Shown here piece by piece: positions 16,778-25,334 of a stretch of 41,085 nucleotides of DNA (position 1 is its first letter; each line of letters opens with the position of its first letter). The stretch spans positions 1-41,085 of the forward strand of contig JAKAVJ010000010.1 in assembly GCA_021827525.1 (NCBI GenBank), written 5' to 3'. Position numbers and translations under genes: made by a program. The DNA comes from Microcaldota archaeon (GTDB lineage: Archaea; Micrarchaeota; Micrarchaeia; Micrarchaeales; Micrarchaeaceae). Below the pieces are notes generated by a model. It ran no database searches, was not told where the DNA came from, and saw only the letters and a program-made list of their open reading frames with translations.

Positions 16778-17611
16778 ATGAAAGCCTATGCATTTGCCTT
16801 TGCGATAATCGCTGCAGCCTCGATGGCAGGGATAGCCGGCGCCTCTTCATATCTCAGGGTTGTTGAGCCTTTCAACTCAACGCTCCACAACGGCGGCAGC
16901 ATATACCTTGGCAATGACGGGCCGGGGCAGCCGTTCTTTATAAATGCCTTGGCAAACACGACCAACAGCACAGGCGTGCTCATATACAAGGGCTGGAGTT
17001 TTATGAATGTGACAGGGGAACCGTACGGCTGGATAGTCACCAACTCGTCAAAATATGAATACCTGATGTCGGTCGAAGTAACGCCTAGCCCAAATGCCAA
17101 GCCTGGCATATACGCGTTCAACGTCACTGCCGTCAACGTTGGCAATTACTCTAAGCTCGGCATAGTGAGGTTTACCGCTTATGTCAATATAACGCCGAAT
17201 GTTTTCAAGCTCTCGGTGTCGCCCAGAGTGCTGAGTTCGGGGCCGGGGCAGCCGAAGAGCGTATATATAACAATAAACAACACAGGGGTTTCGGACAGCC
17301 CGTTCGAGATATATGTAAGGGGATTGCCGGCGTTCAACAGGAGCCTTGAGGTAATAGCCCTGCACCATACTTCAAGGGAATTTACCTATCAGGTGTTCGA
17401 GAACGAGCCCGGATTGTATAAAGCGATGATGTATGTGGATTCTGTTGACAGCCCGCAGGTGCACGAGGAAGCGAACATAACGCTCAGCGTGAAGGCATCG
17501 ATACAGAATGACTACAATGCGCTCGGGTACGGCAGCAACGCCTTCCCGATAATATACGAGCCCGCATATGCGGTGATGTATTTCATAAACCTGATAGCCA
17601 AGCACATATGA
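16778..17611 (+). CDS. Secreted hypothetical protein
   Basis: Signal peptide MKAYAFAFAIIAAASMAGIAGAS; many N-x-S/T sites; Ig/CARDB-like beta-rich region (LSSGPGQPKSVYITINNTGVSDSPFEIYVRGL). ATG at 16778. Confidence 0.7.
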   Translation: MKAYAFAFAIIAAASMAGIAGASSYLRVVEPFNSTLHNGGSIYLGNDGPGQPFFINALANTTNSTGVLIYKGWSFMNVTGEPYGWIVTNSSKYEYLMSVEVTPSPNAKPGIYAFNVTAVNVGNYSKLGIVRFTAYVNITPNVFKLSVSPRVLSSGPGQPKSVYITINNTGVSDSPFEIYVRGLPAFNRSLEVIALHHTSREFTYQVFENEPGLYKAMMYVDSVDSPQVHEEANITLSVKASIQNDYNALGYGSNAFPIIYEPAYAVMYFINLIAKHI

Positions 17612-17650
17612 CATGCAGGGTCTAATTACAGGAAGTGAGGAGGTGTAGCG

Positions 17651-18334
17651 ATGATCAATATAAAATGGACAAGGCTAGTAAGCATTGCCGACCTCGTAAG
17701 GGATGCATGCACTTTCAGCGGAAATATGGGAGAGCTGTATGCAAAAAAGATTGGGGATAGCTACAGGTACATACTTGTAGGGGAGAAAGTAGGCAAGTCA
17801 AGGCTGGCCTTTTACTGTGATTATGACAAGGCAACGAATTATGTGGTGTACTCCGCAAGCGGCAAAGAATCGTTCTCGTTCGTGGACAGCATAGAGCGCA
17901 ATACGGGTTATCAGACGTATAAGATACAGGTGCTTCACATAAAGAACGATTCGTTCAGGATACCGAAGTCTGACAAGTTTACTGTATCGACAATCGAGCT
18001 GACCAACTACGAGGAGATAGTAAAGGGCATTGCCAGCAGCGCGGCGAGCAGCGAAACAATAGGCACGATGTTTGTCTTCCCTTACAATGGCACAAAGCAC
18101 GCGGGAGGGTTCGGATTCCTCACGGATGAAGATTCACTCACGTTCACGCACGCTGAGCTGCCGAATCCAGATGGTGATTTCGCCTTCTTCAAGTATGACT
18201 ACAACTCAGGCGCGGTGACGAGGACCAACGGCGTGGAAGACAGCACAGGCCTGTACACAAAGATAGTGAACTTGGCGGAGCCGTTCGGCTTCTTGGAGGA
18301 GCATGCAAAGCAAAAGAACGGCACTAATAAATAA
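17651..18334 (+). CDS. Hypothetical protein
   Basis: 227-aa ORF on the same strand as its neighbours, with good coding composition; no family recognised. Confidence 0.65.
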   Translation: MINIKWTRLVSIADLVRDACTFSGNMGELYAKKIGDSYRYILVGEKVGKSRLAFYCDYDKATNYVVYSASGKESFSFVDSIERNTGYQTYKIQVLHIKNDSFRIPKSDKFTVSTIELTNYEEIVKGIASSAASSETIGTMFVFPYNGTKHAGGFGFLTDEDSLTFTHAELPNPDGDFAFFKYDYNSGAVTRTNGVEDSTGLYTKIVNLAEPFGFLEEHAKQKNGTNK

Positions 18335-18370
18335 TCCTCGCCCAGAATGTTATGCATAATAATCCTTAGT

Positions 18371-18442
18371 GCCCGAATAGCTCAGTGGTAGAGCGAGCGG
18401 CTGTTAACCGCTAGGTCGCAGGTCCAATCCCTGCTTCGGGCG
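18371..18442 (+). tRNA. tRNA-Asn (GTT)
   Basis: GCCCGAA/TTCGGGC acceptor; D arm GCTC-AGTGGTA-GAGC; anticodon arm AGCGG-CTGTTAA-CCGCT; T arm GCAGG-TCCAATC-CCTGC. Confidence 0.95.
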
Positions 18443-18559
18443 ATGCGCTTCAAGCATGGCTCCTGCTTCACAGCTATAAATATCCGTATATAGGGCAATG
18501 CCGCTCTCGAAAGACTTAAAATATATAGTACGTCATACACTAACTATTGGTGTTGTATA

Positions 18560-18781
18560 ATGCCTGAGGAAATAATTACCATACGGCTAAACAAGTCGGT
18601 GGTTAAGGCCCTGAAGCAAATCAAGGGATACTCAAAGGAGACTTACAGTGAGGTAGTCTTAGGCCTTATAGAAAGCGCAGGGGGGATGGAAGGGTTAGAT
18701 AAGTTTGTTCAGGAAGCCCAGAAAACCAAGATGAAAGAGTTATGGCGTAGGGGCAATTACTCTGCGTGGGAACGTGCATAA
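18560..18781 (+). CDS. RHH/VapB-type antitoxin-like small protein
   Basis: EEIITIRLNKSVVKALKQIKGYSKETYSEVVLGLIESAGG...MKELWRRGNYSAWERA resembles archaeal antitoxins. Confidence 0.65.
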   Translation: MPEEIITIRLNKSVVKALKQIKGYSKETYSEVVLGLIESAGGMEGLDKFVQEAQKTKMKELWRRGNYSAWERA

Positions 18782-18798
18782 GATTGCTTTCAATTATC

Positions 18799-19338
18799 TT
18801 ACCACTTTAGATCGTCGGAATTTATTATTTTGCCGACACACGCCTTCATAAATCTGATTGCGACTTCCTGTCTTAGCCACCCTCTTGTAAAGCAGCAATC
18901 TTCTATTACAAATACATTAAATCCAATCTGTGCGGCCGTTACGCCGGTTTCTCTCACGCAGCAGTCTGTCTGTTGCCCGGTTAAGTAAATATCACTTATA
19001 TTTAATTTTTTAAGAAGCTCGTCCAAACCGCTTTTCCAAAAGCCATCATAGCCTCTCTTTTCAAGGGCATAATCCTTACTGGTGGGCTCTAGTTCAGCGA
19101 TTGTTTGCGCTCCTTTTGTTCCTTTCATTGCTTGAGGCCTATGTCCGATAATTTTTAGAACTGGGTCGCCTTCTATAAATGCGCTATTGACGTAAATAAC
19201 TGGCACGGCTTTTTCATGCGCTAAATCAATCGCTTTTCTTATGTTTTTAATTAACTTCTCCCTGTCCTCTATTGGTATAAGGGGTTTTTCTCCGTAGATA
19301 TATTCATTAACCATATCCATTACAAGCAATGCATCCAT
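18799..19338 (-). CDS. Isochorismatase-family cysteine hydrolase
   Basis: DALLVMDMVNEYIYG, VPVIYVNSAF, LEKRGYDGFWKSGLDELLKKLNISDIYLTGQQTDCCVRETGVTAAQIGFNVFVIEDCC. Confidence 0.9.
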   Translation of the reverse strand: MDALLVMDMVNEYIYGEKPLIPIEDREKLIKNIRKAIDLAHEKAVPVIYVNSAFIEGDPVLKIIGHRPQAMKGTKGAQTIAELEPTSKDYALEKRGYDGFWKSGLDELLKKLNISDIYLTGQQTDCCVRETGVTAAQIGFNVFVIEDCCFTRGWLRQEVAIRFMKACVGKIINSDDLKW

Positions 19339-19541
19339 CTAACCGCCTATTCAAATCTTCTGAATGGTTCCTTTTTGATAGCTTTTATAATGTATATAAA
19401 TTTTTAGATATTTGGGCATCTGATTGCATTTTGCGCGTGTAGGTTTGCGATATAACTATATCTTTATAGCACATATAAGAACTTAAGGCAGAGGGGCTTT
19501 CTGCTATGGATTCTGTAATGCATTCCTAGCGCATCAACATA

Positions 19542-19557
19542 ACATATTTATATATGT
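19542..19557. promoter_or_regulatory. Palindrome overlapping AT-rich promoter region of the PadR-TRASH gene; candidate operator
   Basis: ACATAT-TTAT-ATATGT, 26 nt upstream of ATG 19583. Confidence 0.45.
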
Positions 19558-19582
19558 CATAATGTGATATATAGTGACTGCG

Positions 19583-20008
19583 ATGCCCGACATTGAGATA
19601 AAGAATATAGTGAAGCTCTTCGCCGTCCTTTTGCTCAGCGAGAAGGAACATTACGGCTACGAAATAATGAAGGAAGTAGAGAGGAGGACGGGAAAGAAGG
19701 CCAGTCCGGGACAGGTATATCCGTTCTTGAAGCAACTCAAGAAGTATGGTTATGTTGAAACTAAGGGCAGGGCTGAGAGGGACAAACAGGCTTACTATCT
19801 GACTCCGGAAGGCAGGAAGTTTGTGACAAGGCTCACAAATAAGTTCGGAGATATGTTTGAGATTGCAATAAAACCGAAGCTAACTGTGTGTGCGCATTGC
19901 AACTGTGAAATATACAAAGGAGGCTACAAAGAGAAAATTGGCGGAAGATATTTGACCTTCTGTTGCGAGAACTGTGCTAAGGGCTACAGGGCAATGAATG
20001 CCAAATAA
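19583..20008 (+). CDS. PadR-family transcriptional regulator with C-terminal TRASH-like metal-binding domain
   Basis: PadR: FAVLLLSEKEHYGYEIMKEVERRTGKKASPGQVYPFLKQLKKYGYVE; C-term: CAHCNCEIYKGGYKEKIGGRYLTFCCENCAKGY. Confidence 0.88.
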   Translation: MPDIEIKNIVKLFAVLLLSEKEHYGYEIMKEVERRTGKKASPGQVYPFLKQLKKYGYVETKGRAERDKQAYYLTPEGRKFVTRLTNKFGDMFEIAIKPKLTVCAHCNCEIYKGGYKEKIGGRYLTFCCENCAKGYRAMNAK

Positions 20009-20038
20009 TATTGACAAGGATAGATAAAAGGTGGAAAA

Positions 20039-20179
20039 ATGAAAGATCCTGTATGTGGAATGGATGTAGGCGAGGACTCCAAGTTTAAGAGCAGCTATAA
20101 GGGCAAGACCTATGTTTTTTGCTCTGCTAACTGCAAACAGAACTTCGATAAACAGCCAGAGAGCTACGTGAAGGGTTAA
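20039..20179 (+). CDS. Small YHS-domain protein (46 aa), absent from the ORF track
   Basis: Translation MKDPVCGMDVGEDSKFKSSYKGKTYVFCSANCKQNFDKQPESYVKG*. Confidence 0.88.
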   Translation: MKDPVCGMDVGEDSKFKSSYKGKTYVFCSANCKQNFDKQPESYVKG

Positions 20180-20181
20180 GC

Positions 20182-20322
20182 ATGGGATACAACTGCATCG
20201 TACGCAGATTGCATTTCAGAAGCAAAGAATTAGCCAGCGAAGGCCAGAGGTGGTGCTCTATACACGACAGCCGCAGGGTGGAAATAGCACGGCATTCCGT
20301 TGAAGCCGGCAAGAAAAGGTAA
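20182..20322 (+). CDS. Small hypothetical ORF (46 aa) between YHS protein and Cu ATPase
   Basis: MGYNCIVRRLHFRSKELASEGQRWCSIHDSRRVEIARHSVEAGKKR*; starts 2 nt after YHS stop and ends 4 nt before the ATPase ATG. Confidence 0.4.
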   Translation: MGYNCIVRRLHFRSKELASEGQRWCSIHDSRRVEIARHSVEAGKKR

Positions 20323-20326
20323 GATT

Positions 20327-22396
20327 ATGGCAACTGACCCTGTATGCGGCATGTATGTTGATGAAAAAAGCTCGACGTTGACTACCGAAATGGAAGGCAG
20401 GAAGTATTATTTCTGTAGCGCAAACTGCAAGCTTCAGTTCGAGAGGCCTGAGAAGGAGCTCAGGAACCTAAAGATTGCACTGATGGTTTCATGGCCCCTC
20501 ACTATTGCAGTTGCAGTACTTACTTACGTTCTGCGCCTTGGATTTGGCAACTACATAATGTTGGTTCTGGCAAGCATAGTGCAGTTCTACGCTGGGCAGA
20601 GGTTCTACGCCGGCATTGCGGATGCGATAAAGAACAGGTCTGCCAACATGGATACGCTGATTGCAATAGGCACAAGCGCAGCGTGGGCTTACAGCGCAGT
20701 GGTTACGCTGTTCCCATCAATCTTCCCCGCTGGAGGAGTATACTTTGATACCTCCACAATTATAATCTCCCTGATACTCACCGGAACATACATGCAGAGG
20801 CTCGCGGAATCAAGGGCATCGGTTGCAGTTTCGGCATTAATAGCGTTGCAGCCAAAGATAGCACATAGGATTGAAGGTGATAGAGTAATAGACACCCCCG
20901 TAGAGCAGGTTAAGGAGGGATATATTCTGCTAATAAAGCCGGGGGAGAAGATACCTACTGATTCGGTGGTCTTAGAGGGTGAAAGTGCGGTTGATGAATC
21001 GTTGATCACAGGGGAGAGCATGCCACTGGCTAAGAAGGCAGGAGACAAGGCTATAGGTGGCACCGTAAATTTGACAAGCTCGCTGAAGGTCAAGGCTACA
21101 AAGGTAGGCGAAGACACTGCACTTGCGCAGATAATAAAGATAGTCAAGGATGCCGCATCAAGTAAGGTGCCGATACAGAAGCTTGCTGATAAGGTCTCAT
21201 CGTATTTTGTGCCCGTAGTGGTGCTCGTGGGCATTTTGGCGTCATTGTACTGGTACCTTTTTTGGGGTGTAGGTGTAAACACCGCGATCCTGATATTTGT
21301 CAGCGTGCTGATAATCGCATGCCCGTGCGCTCTGGGTATAGCAACGCCAGCTGCATTGCTAGTTTCCTCGGGCAGGGCGGCGAAAGCCGGGATACTCATC
21401 AAAAGCGGCGAAAGCCTGCAGAGGGCAAGCAAAGTCACTGCGGTTGTGCTGGATAAGACAGGCACGCTTACAAAAGGAACGCCGGAAGTTACCGACATAG
21501 TCGCAGCTGCAGGATATGATAGGATGGAGGTTCTAAGGCTCGCTGCCATAGCAGAGGCGAATTCGGAACACGTCATTGGGAAGGCCATTGTCTCGAAGGC
21601 GCAGAGCATGAAGATCAAGAGCGAGTTTCCAAAGAAGTTTGCTTATGCCCAGGGCAGCGGGGTAACTGCGCTTACTAAAAGCGATAAGAAAATAATTGTT
21701 GGCAACAGGGACCTATTTGGTAATATGCAACTTTCAGGTCTTGACGCAACGCTGCAGGAGTTCGAGTCGGAAGGCAAAACAGCACTCATAATAGGGGAGG
21801 ATGAAAAGGCAATCGGTCTTATAGCAATAGCGGACGCGCTCAAGGAGGACAGCAGGAAGGCGATAGATTTGTTTAAGAATGGAGGGTACAGTGTATGGCT
21901 CATAACTGGCGATAATCAGAAGACCGCAGATGCGGTTGCGAAGAGCTTGGGCATAGAGCACGTGATGTACCAGGCAAAGCCCAAGGACAAGCTGGACAAG
22001 ATAGCGGATCTGCAGAGGGAAGGCAGTGTGGTCGCCATGATCGGCGATGGCGTTAACGATGCACCAGCGCTGACAAAGGCCGATGTTGGGATAGCCATAG
22101 GAGCAGGCACCGATGTTGCAATACAGGCAGGCAGTATTATCTTGATAAAAAACAGCGTCTACGACGCGTTCGTGGCCCTCCGGCTAGGGAAGAGGACTAT
22201 GTCAAAGATAAGGCAGAATCTTTTCTGGGCCTTTGGCTACAATATAGTACTAATCCCGATTGCAGCTGGCGCGCTTATACCTGTTTTTTCAATAAGCATG
22301 TACAATCTCTTACCCATGCTCGCCGCTTTGGCAATGGCATTCAGCTCTGTGACTGTAGTCTCCAACTCGTTGTTGCTTGCGCGGTTCAAAGACTGA
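20327..22396 (+). CDS. copA: Copper-type P1B ATPase with N-terminal YHS domain
   Basis: TDPVCGMYVDEKSSTLTTEMEGRKYYFCSANC (YHS); CPCALGIATPAAL; DKTGTLTKG; MIGDGVNDAPAL. Start MATDPVCGM at 20327 preferred over 20300. Confidence 0.95.
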   Translation: MATDPVCGMYVDEKSSTLTTEMEGRKYYFCSANCKLQFERPEKELRNLKIALMVSWPLTIAVAVLTYVLRLGFGNYIMLVLASIVQFYAGQRFYAGIADAIKNRSANMDTLIAIGTSAAWAYSAVVTLFPSIFPAGGVYFDTSTIIISLILTGTYMQRLAESRASVAVSALIALQPKIAHRIEGDRVIDTPVEQVKEGYILLIKPGEKIPTDSVVLEGESAVDESLITGESMPLAKKAGDKAIGGTVNLTSSLKVKATKVGEDTALAQIIKIVKDAASSKVPIQKLADKVSSYFVPVVVLVGILASLYWYLFWGVGVNTAILIFVSVLIIACPCALGIATPAALLVSSGRAAKAGILIKSGESLQRASKVTAVVLDKTGTLTKGTPEVTDIVAAAGYDRMEVLRLAAIAEANSEHVIGKAIVSKAQSMKIKSEFPKKFAYAQGSGVTALTKSDKKIIVGNRDLFGNMQLSGLDATLQEFESEGKTALIIGEDEKAIGLIAIADALKEDSRKAIDLFKNGGYSVWLITGDNQKTADAVAKSLGIEHVMYQAKPKDKLDKIADLQREGSVVAMIGDGVNDAPALTKADVGIAIGAGTDVAIQAGSIILIKNSVYDAFVALRLGKRTMSKIRQNLFWAFGYNIVLIPIAAGALIPVFSISMYNLLPMLAALAMAFSSVTVVSNSLLLARFKD

Positions 22397-22434
22397 CATC
22401 CTCCCACTAATGAATTCTGCAGGGTTTCCCTCAC
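22393..22434 (-). mobile_element. Orphan right-end / omegaRNA-like remnant of an IS605/IS1341 element
   Basis: Minus strand GTGAGGGAAACCCTGCAGAATTCATTAGTGGGAGGATGTCAG closely matches the RE at 1842..1881; the terminal 15 nt GTGGGAGGATGTCAG are identical. Confidence 0.75.
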
Positions 22435-22538
22435 TTTGCTAAGTATACATCGCTTTGAGCTGGTCAACCCCCCAGCCTTCTAGGAAAAGGGAATTTGTGA
22501 AAATGTTGCTTTGCAACTGCAGGCAGTATAAATAGGGA

Positions 22539-22556
22539 GAAGGGCAAGCGCCCTTC
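22539..22556 (-). terminator. Hairpin downstream of the DUF5679-like gene
   Basis: GAAGGGC-AAGC-GCCCTTC perfect 7-bp stem just after the stop of the minus-strand gene. Confidence 0.45.
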
Positions 22557-22561
22557 AATGC

Positions 22562-22702
22562 TCACTTGCCGCCTATCTTGAACATCTTGGTGCCGCACAC
22601 GGGGCACACGCCTTCGAACGCCTTCTTGCCGTTCTTCATGGTTACCTCTTTAGCATCCTTCATCTCCCTCTTCTGCTTGCATTTCATACAATATGCTTCC
22701 AT
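22562..22702 (-). CDS. Small zinc-ribbon protein, DUF5679-like (46 aa), absent from the ORF track
   Basis: MEAYCMKCKQKREMKDAKEVTMKNGKKAFEGVCPVCGTKMFKIGGK*. Confidence 0.88.
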   Translation of the reverse strand: MEAYCMKCKQKREMKDAKEVTMKNGKKAFEGVCPVCGTKMFKIGGK

Positions 22703-22781
22703 GGTCTCACCTTTATGCCTTTAATAGATTGTATGCTAGGTTTTTAAATCCAGTGCCTTTTGGGCTTTCTTATGCCCGTTT

Positions 22782-23330
22782 TCAAAGGTACTTGAATATT
22801 CCGCCTATATCGGTGATCTTCCTGCGCACCCTTAAATGGCGGCGGTCCTTCCTCTCGTATGTGAAGCCGTCTATCATTACTGCTGATATGCCGGCCTTCT
22901 TTGCCGGGACATAGTCGCTTCCGTACTGGTCGCCGACCATCAATGCCGACGACTTGGGCAGATGCGCCTTCTTCAGTATCTTCAGTATCTCGTTGTCCTT
23001 GCTATCCGGCTTTGTATGGTGCGCAATGACTTTGGACGCTTCGACATAGTCGAAGAACTGCGCTATGCCGAAATGCTTCAGCTTCGTGTGCAGCCTCGCA
23101 TCCCTTTCTGCTTTAGTCCCGTCTGGCTGCGTGGATATTATGGCAAGCCTTATTCCTCTTTTCTTCAGGCTTCTGAGCGTCTCCTTCACGTTTGGCATCA
23201 GCATCTGGCGCTTCATCTCCACGTGCATGTCTCCGTCCTTTTCATAAATGATCCATGGAGGCGCGCTGAACTTTGTCTTCCTCGGGTACCAAAGGGTCCC
23301 ATCGCCGTCGAAGAATATTATCTTTTTCAT
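22782..23330 (-). CDS. HAD-superfamily phosphatase (MDP-1-like)
   Basis: MKKIIFFDGDGTLWYPR...LRSLKKRGIRLAIISTQPDG...ALMVGDQYGSDYVPAKKAGISAVMIDG. Start at 23330 preferred. Confidence 0.88.
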   Translation of the reverse strand: MKKIIFFDGDGTLWYPRKTKFSAPPWIIYEKDGDMHVEMKRQMLMPNVKETLRSLKKRGIRLAIISTQPDGTKAERDARLHTKLKHFGIAQFFDYVEASKVIAHHTKPDSKDNEILKILKKAHLPKSSALMVGDQYGSDYVPAKKAGISAVMIDGFTYERKDRRHLRVRRKITDIGGIFKYL

Positions 23331-23522
23331 CGCTACCAACTGTGTATTATAGGCGGATGACCACTGCATTTACAAGTGACATACGCACACGCATGCAGTG
23401 CGGGCTTTATGTTGCATGGATGAAAGCATACGTGCATGCCAGATACAGCTTTCTGATGAGAGCGCACACTTAAATACTTTACGATTGATTGGTGGAATAT
23501 ACAATATATGTAAAGTGGTGGA

Positions 23523-24104
23523 ATGGCAACTTTCATAGATCCGCTCACAGTGATGCTGCTGAGCTTAGGCATGAGCGCCCTGCTTCTCGCCTTGTATTAC
23601 TTTAAGGTGGGCAGCGGCAAGAAAGACATAAGCTCGCTGGTGGTGCCAGCGTTCATTCTCGGTTTGTTCAATGCGGTAAGCGGCTTCCTGATGTCGTTCA
23701 CATGGCCCCTTCCGGGATCCTACAACATGCTGTTCGGGGACCCGTTGCTGGTGCTTGGCCTGCTGATGATAGCCGGCTCGTACATGATAAGCAAGGGCAT
23801 GGACGTGAAGGTGCTCTCGCTCCTGGGATTTCTGCTCGGCGTATACCTGATCGTTGGGATGATAGGCATAACGCAGTTCGGTATGGAGTCAGGCAATGAC
23901 TGGCTTACTGCAACAGGGCTTTATGCATTCAGCATGCTTGCAGCAATATTCTCGCCGATACTGTATCTTAAGCCAAAGGGCTCGGGCAAGTATGCGTACT
24001 ACTTCGAAGTGTTCCTGCTCGTGGTAGTGATGCTCTTCGCATTGCTCATAGGGTATATGGGATTGGACGAGCACCTAGGTGCGTTCAGCACGTACTTCCC
24101 GTGA
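23523..24104 (+). CDS. DUF981-like integral membrane protein
   Basis: Multi-TM: MATFIDPLTVMLLSLGMSALLLALYYF...FTWPLPGSYNMLFGDPLLVLGLLMI. Confidence 0.78.
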   Translation: MATFIDPLTVMLLSLGMSALLLALYYFKVGSGKKDISSLVVPAFILGLFNAVSGFLMSFTWPLPGSYNMLFGDPLLVLGLLMIAGSYMISKGMDVKVLSLLGFLLGVYLIVGMIGITQFGMESGNDWLTATGLYAFSMLAAIFSPILYLKPKGSGKYAYYFEVFLLVVVMLFALLIGYMGLDEHLGAFSTYFP

Positions 24105-24116
24105 ATGGACTTTGAT

Positions 24117-24150
24117 GGCTATGCAAGTGCATAGCCCGTTTCTTTTTATA
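24117..24150 (+). terminator. Hairpin plus T-tract terminator
   Basis: GGCTATGC-AAGT-GCATAGCC followed by CGTTTCTTTTTATA. Confidence 0.6.
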
Positions 24151-24203
24151 CTATTTGATAGGGTATTTTATATCTATCAATTGGTTAAGTATCTACTGAT
24201 TCT

Positions 24204-25232
24204 ATGCGTATCTCCGATCCGCTGTATGGAAAGTTTGAGATTGAGGATGGAGCCATAATCGACCTGATGAAATCCAAGCCGATGGAGAGGATAAAGCACG
24301 TATCGCAGCAGGGCATACCAAAGGAATTCGACTTTGAGGGTGCAACGAACCACGGCAGGTACGAGCATTGCGTAGGTGTGATGCTCCTACTCAGGAGGCT
24401 GGGCGCAAGCGAGGAGGAGCAGATCGCAGGGCTGCTACATGATGTTTCGCATACCGCATTCTCACATACTGCAGATATGGTGTTGGGCAGCTATGCCGAC
24501 CAGGGGCTACAGGACTCGCTGCACGAGGAATATTTCAATAAGGGTGAGCTCAAGGAGGTGCTAGAAAAGCATGGTTTCGACCCGAGCAGGATATCCAACG
24601 AAAAGCTTTTTGGACTGCTGGAGAGGGACATACCAGACATGTGCGCTGACAGGGTTGACTACTCGCTCAGGGGCTATTATTACCAGGGCCATTCCGAGCC
24701 TATAGAGATGGTCAAGCACATAGTAAATCATGAAGAGGAGATGGTATTTGATTCCAAGGAATATGCAGTAAGATACGGGAAGCTCTTCATGCACATGCAG
24801 AGGAGCGAATATGGCAACAGGGACAATATAGCGATAAGGTACGCATTCGCGACAGCCATAAAGAGGGCTTTCGATGAGGGTGCAATAACCAGGGATGACA
24901 TAGTGTACGGAACCGATGACCAGGTGGTCGAGAAGGCAAAAAACGCGCACATCAAGTATGTCGACGATGTATTTGACGCCCTGAGGCGCGGGAAATTCTC
25001 AGTGGAGGATGGCGGAAGCGTGAAGCTGAAGGCAAAGTCGCGCTATGTTGACCCTAAGTTTCTGGATGGCAGAGTGCTCAGGAGGGCGAGTGAAGCCGAC
25101 AGCGATTTCAGGGAAAGCCTGGAAAAGTCAAAATCCGAGGATGTCAGCGGCTATAATGTCATGATAAGGATTGGCGATATAGCGGCTATAACTCTTGGAA
25201 AAGTCAAAATCAAAGGATGTATGACAGGATAA
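24204..25232 (+). CDS. HD-domain phosphohydrolase
   Basis: NHGRYEHCVGVMLLLRRLGASEEEQIAGLLHDVSHTAFSH (H...HD); PDMCADRVDYSLR. Confidence 0.9.
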   Translation: MRISDPLYGKFEIEDGAIIDLMKSKPMERIKHVSQQGIPKEFDFEGATNHGRYEHCVGVMLLLRRLGASEEEQIAGLLHDVSHTAFSHTADMVLGSYADQGLQDSLHEEYFNKGELKEVLEKHGFDPSRISNEKLFGLLERDIPDMCADRVDYSLRGYYYQGHSEPIEMVKHIVNHEEEMVFDSKEYAVRYGKLFMHMQRSEYGNRDNIAIRYAFATAIKRAFDEGAITRDDIVYGTDDQVVEKAKNAHIKYVDDVFDALRRGKFSVEDGGSVKLKAKSRYVDPKFLDGRVLRRASEADSDFRESLEKSKSEDVSGYNVMIRIGDIAAITLGKVKIKGCMTG

Positions 25233-25263
25233 GAATTGGCGGTATTATCATTGGCTGAAATCA

Positions 25264-25300
25264 TAAAAAAGAAAAAGAATGGCCAAAGCGTGCTTTGGCC
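25264..25300 (-). terminator. Hairpin plus T-tract on minus strand between convergent genes
   Basis: GGCCAAAGC-GT-GCTTTGGCC (25281..25300); on the minus strand it is followed by ATTCTTTTTCTTTTTT. Confidence 0.65.
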
Positions 25301-25334
25301 GGTTTATGCATAACTGCTTGCTTCTTCTGCCACT

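Noticed and set aside
20689-21618. 309-aa minus-strand ORF opposite copA
   Set aside because: Mirror of the P-type ATPase frame with low-complexity composition; no domain.
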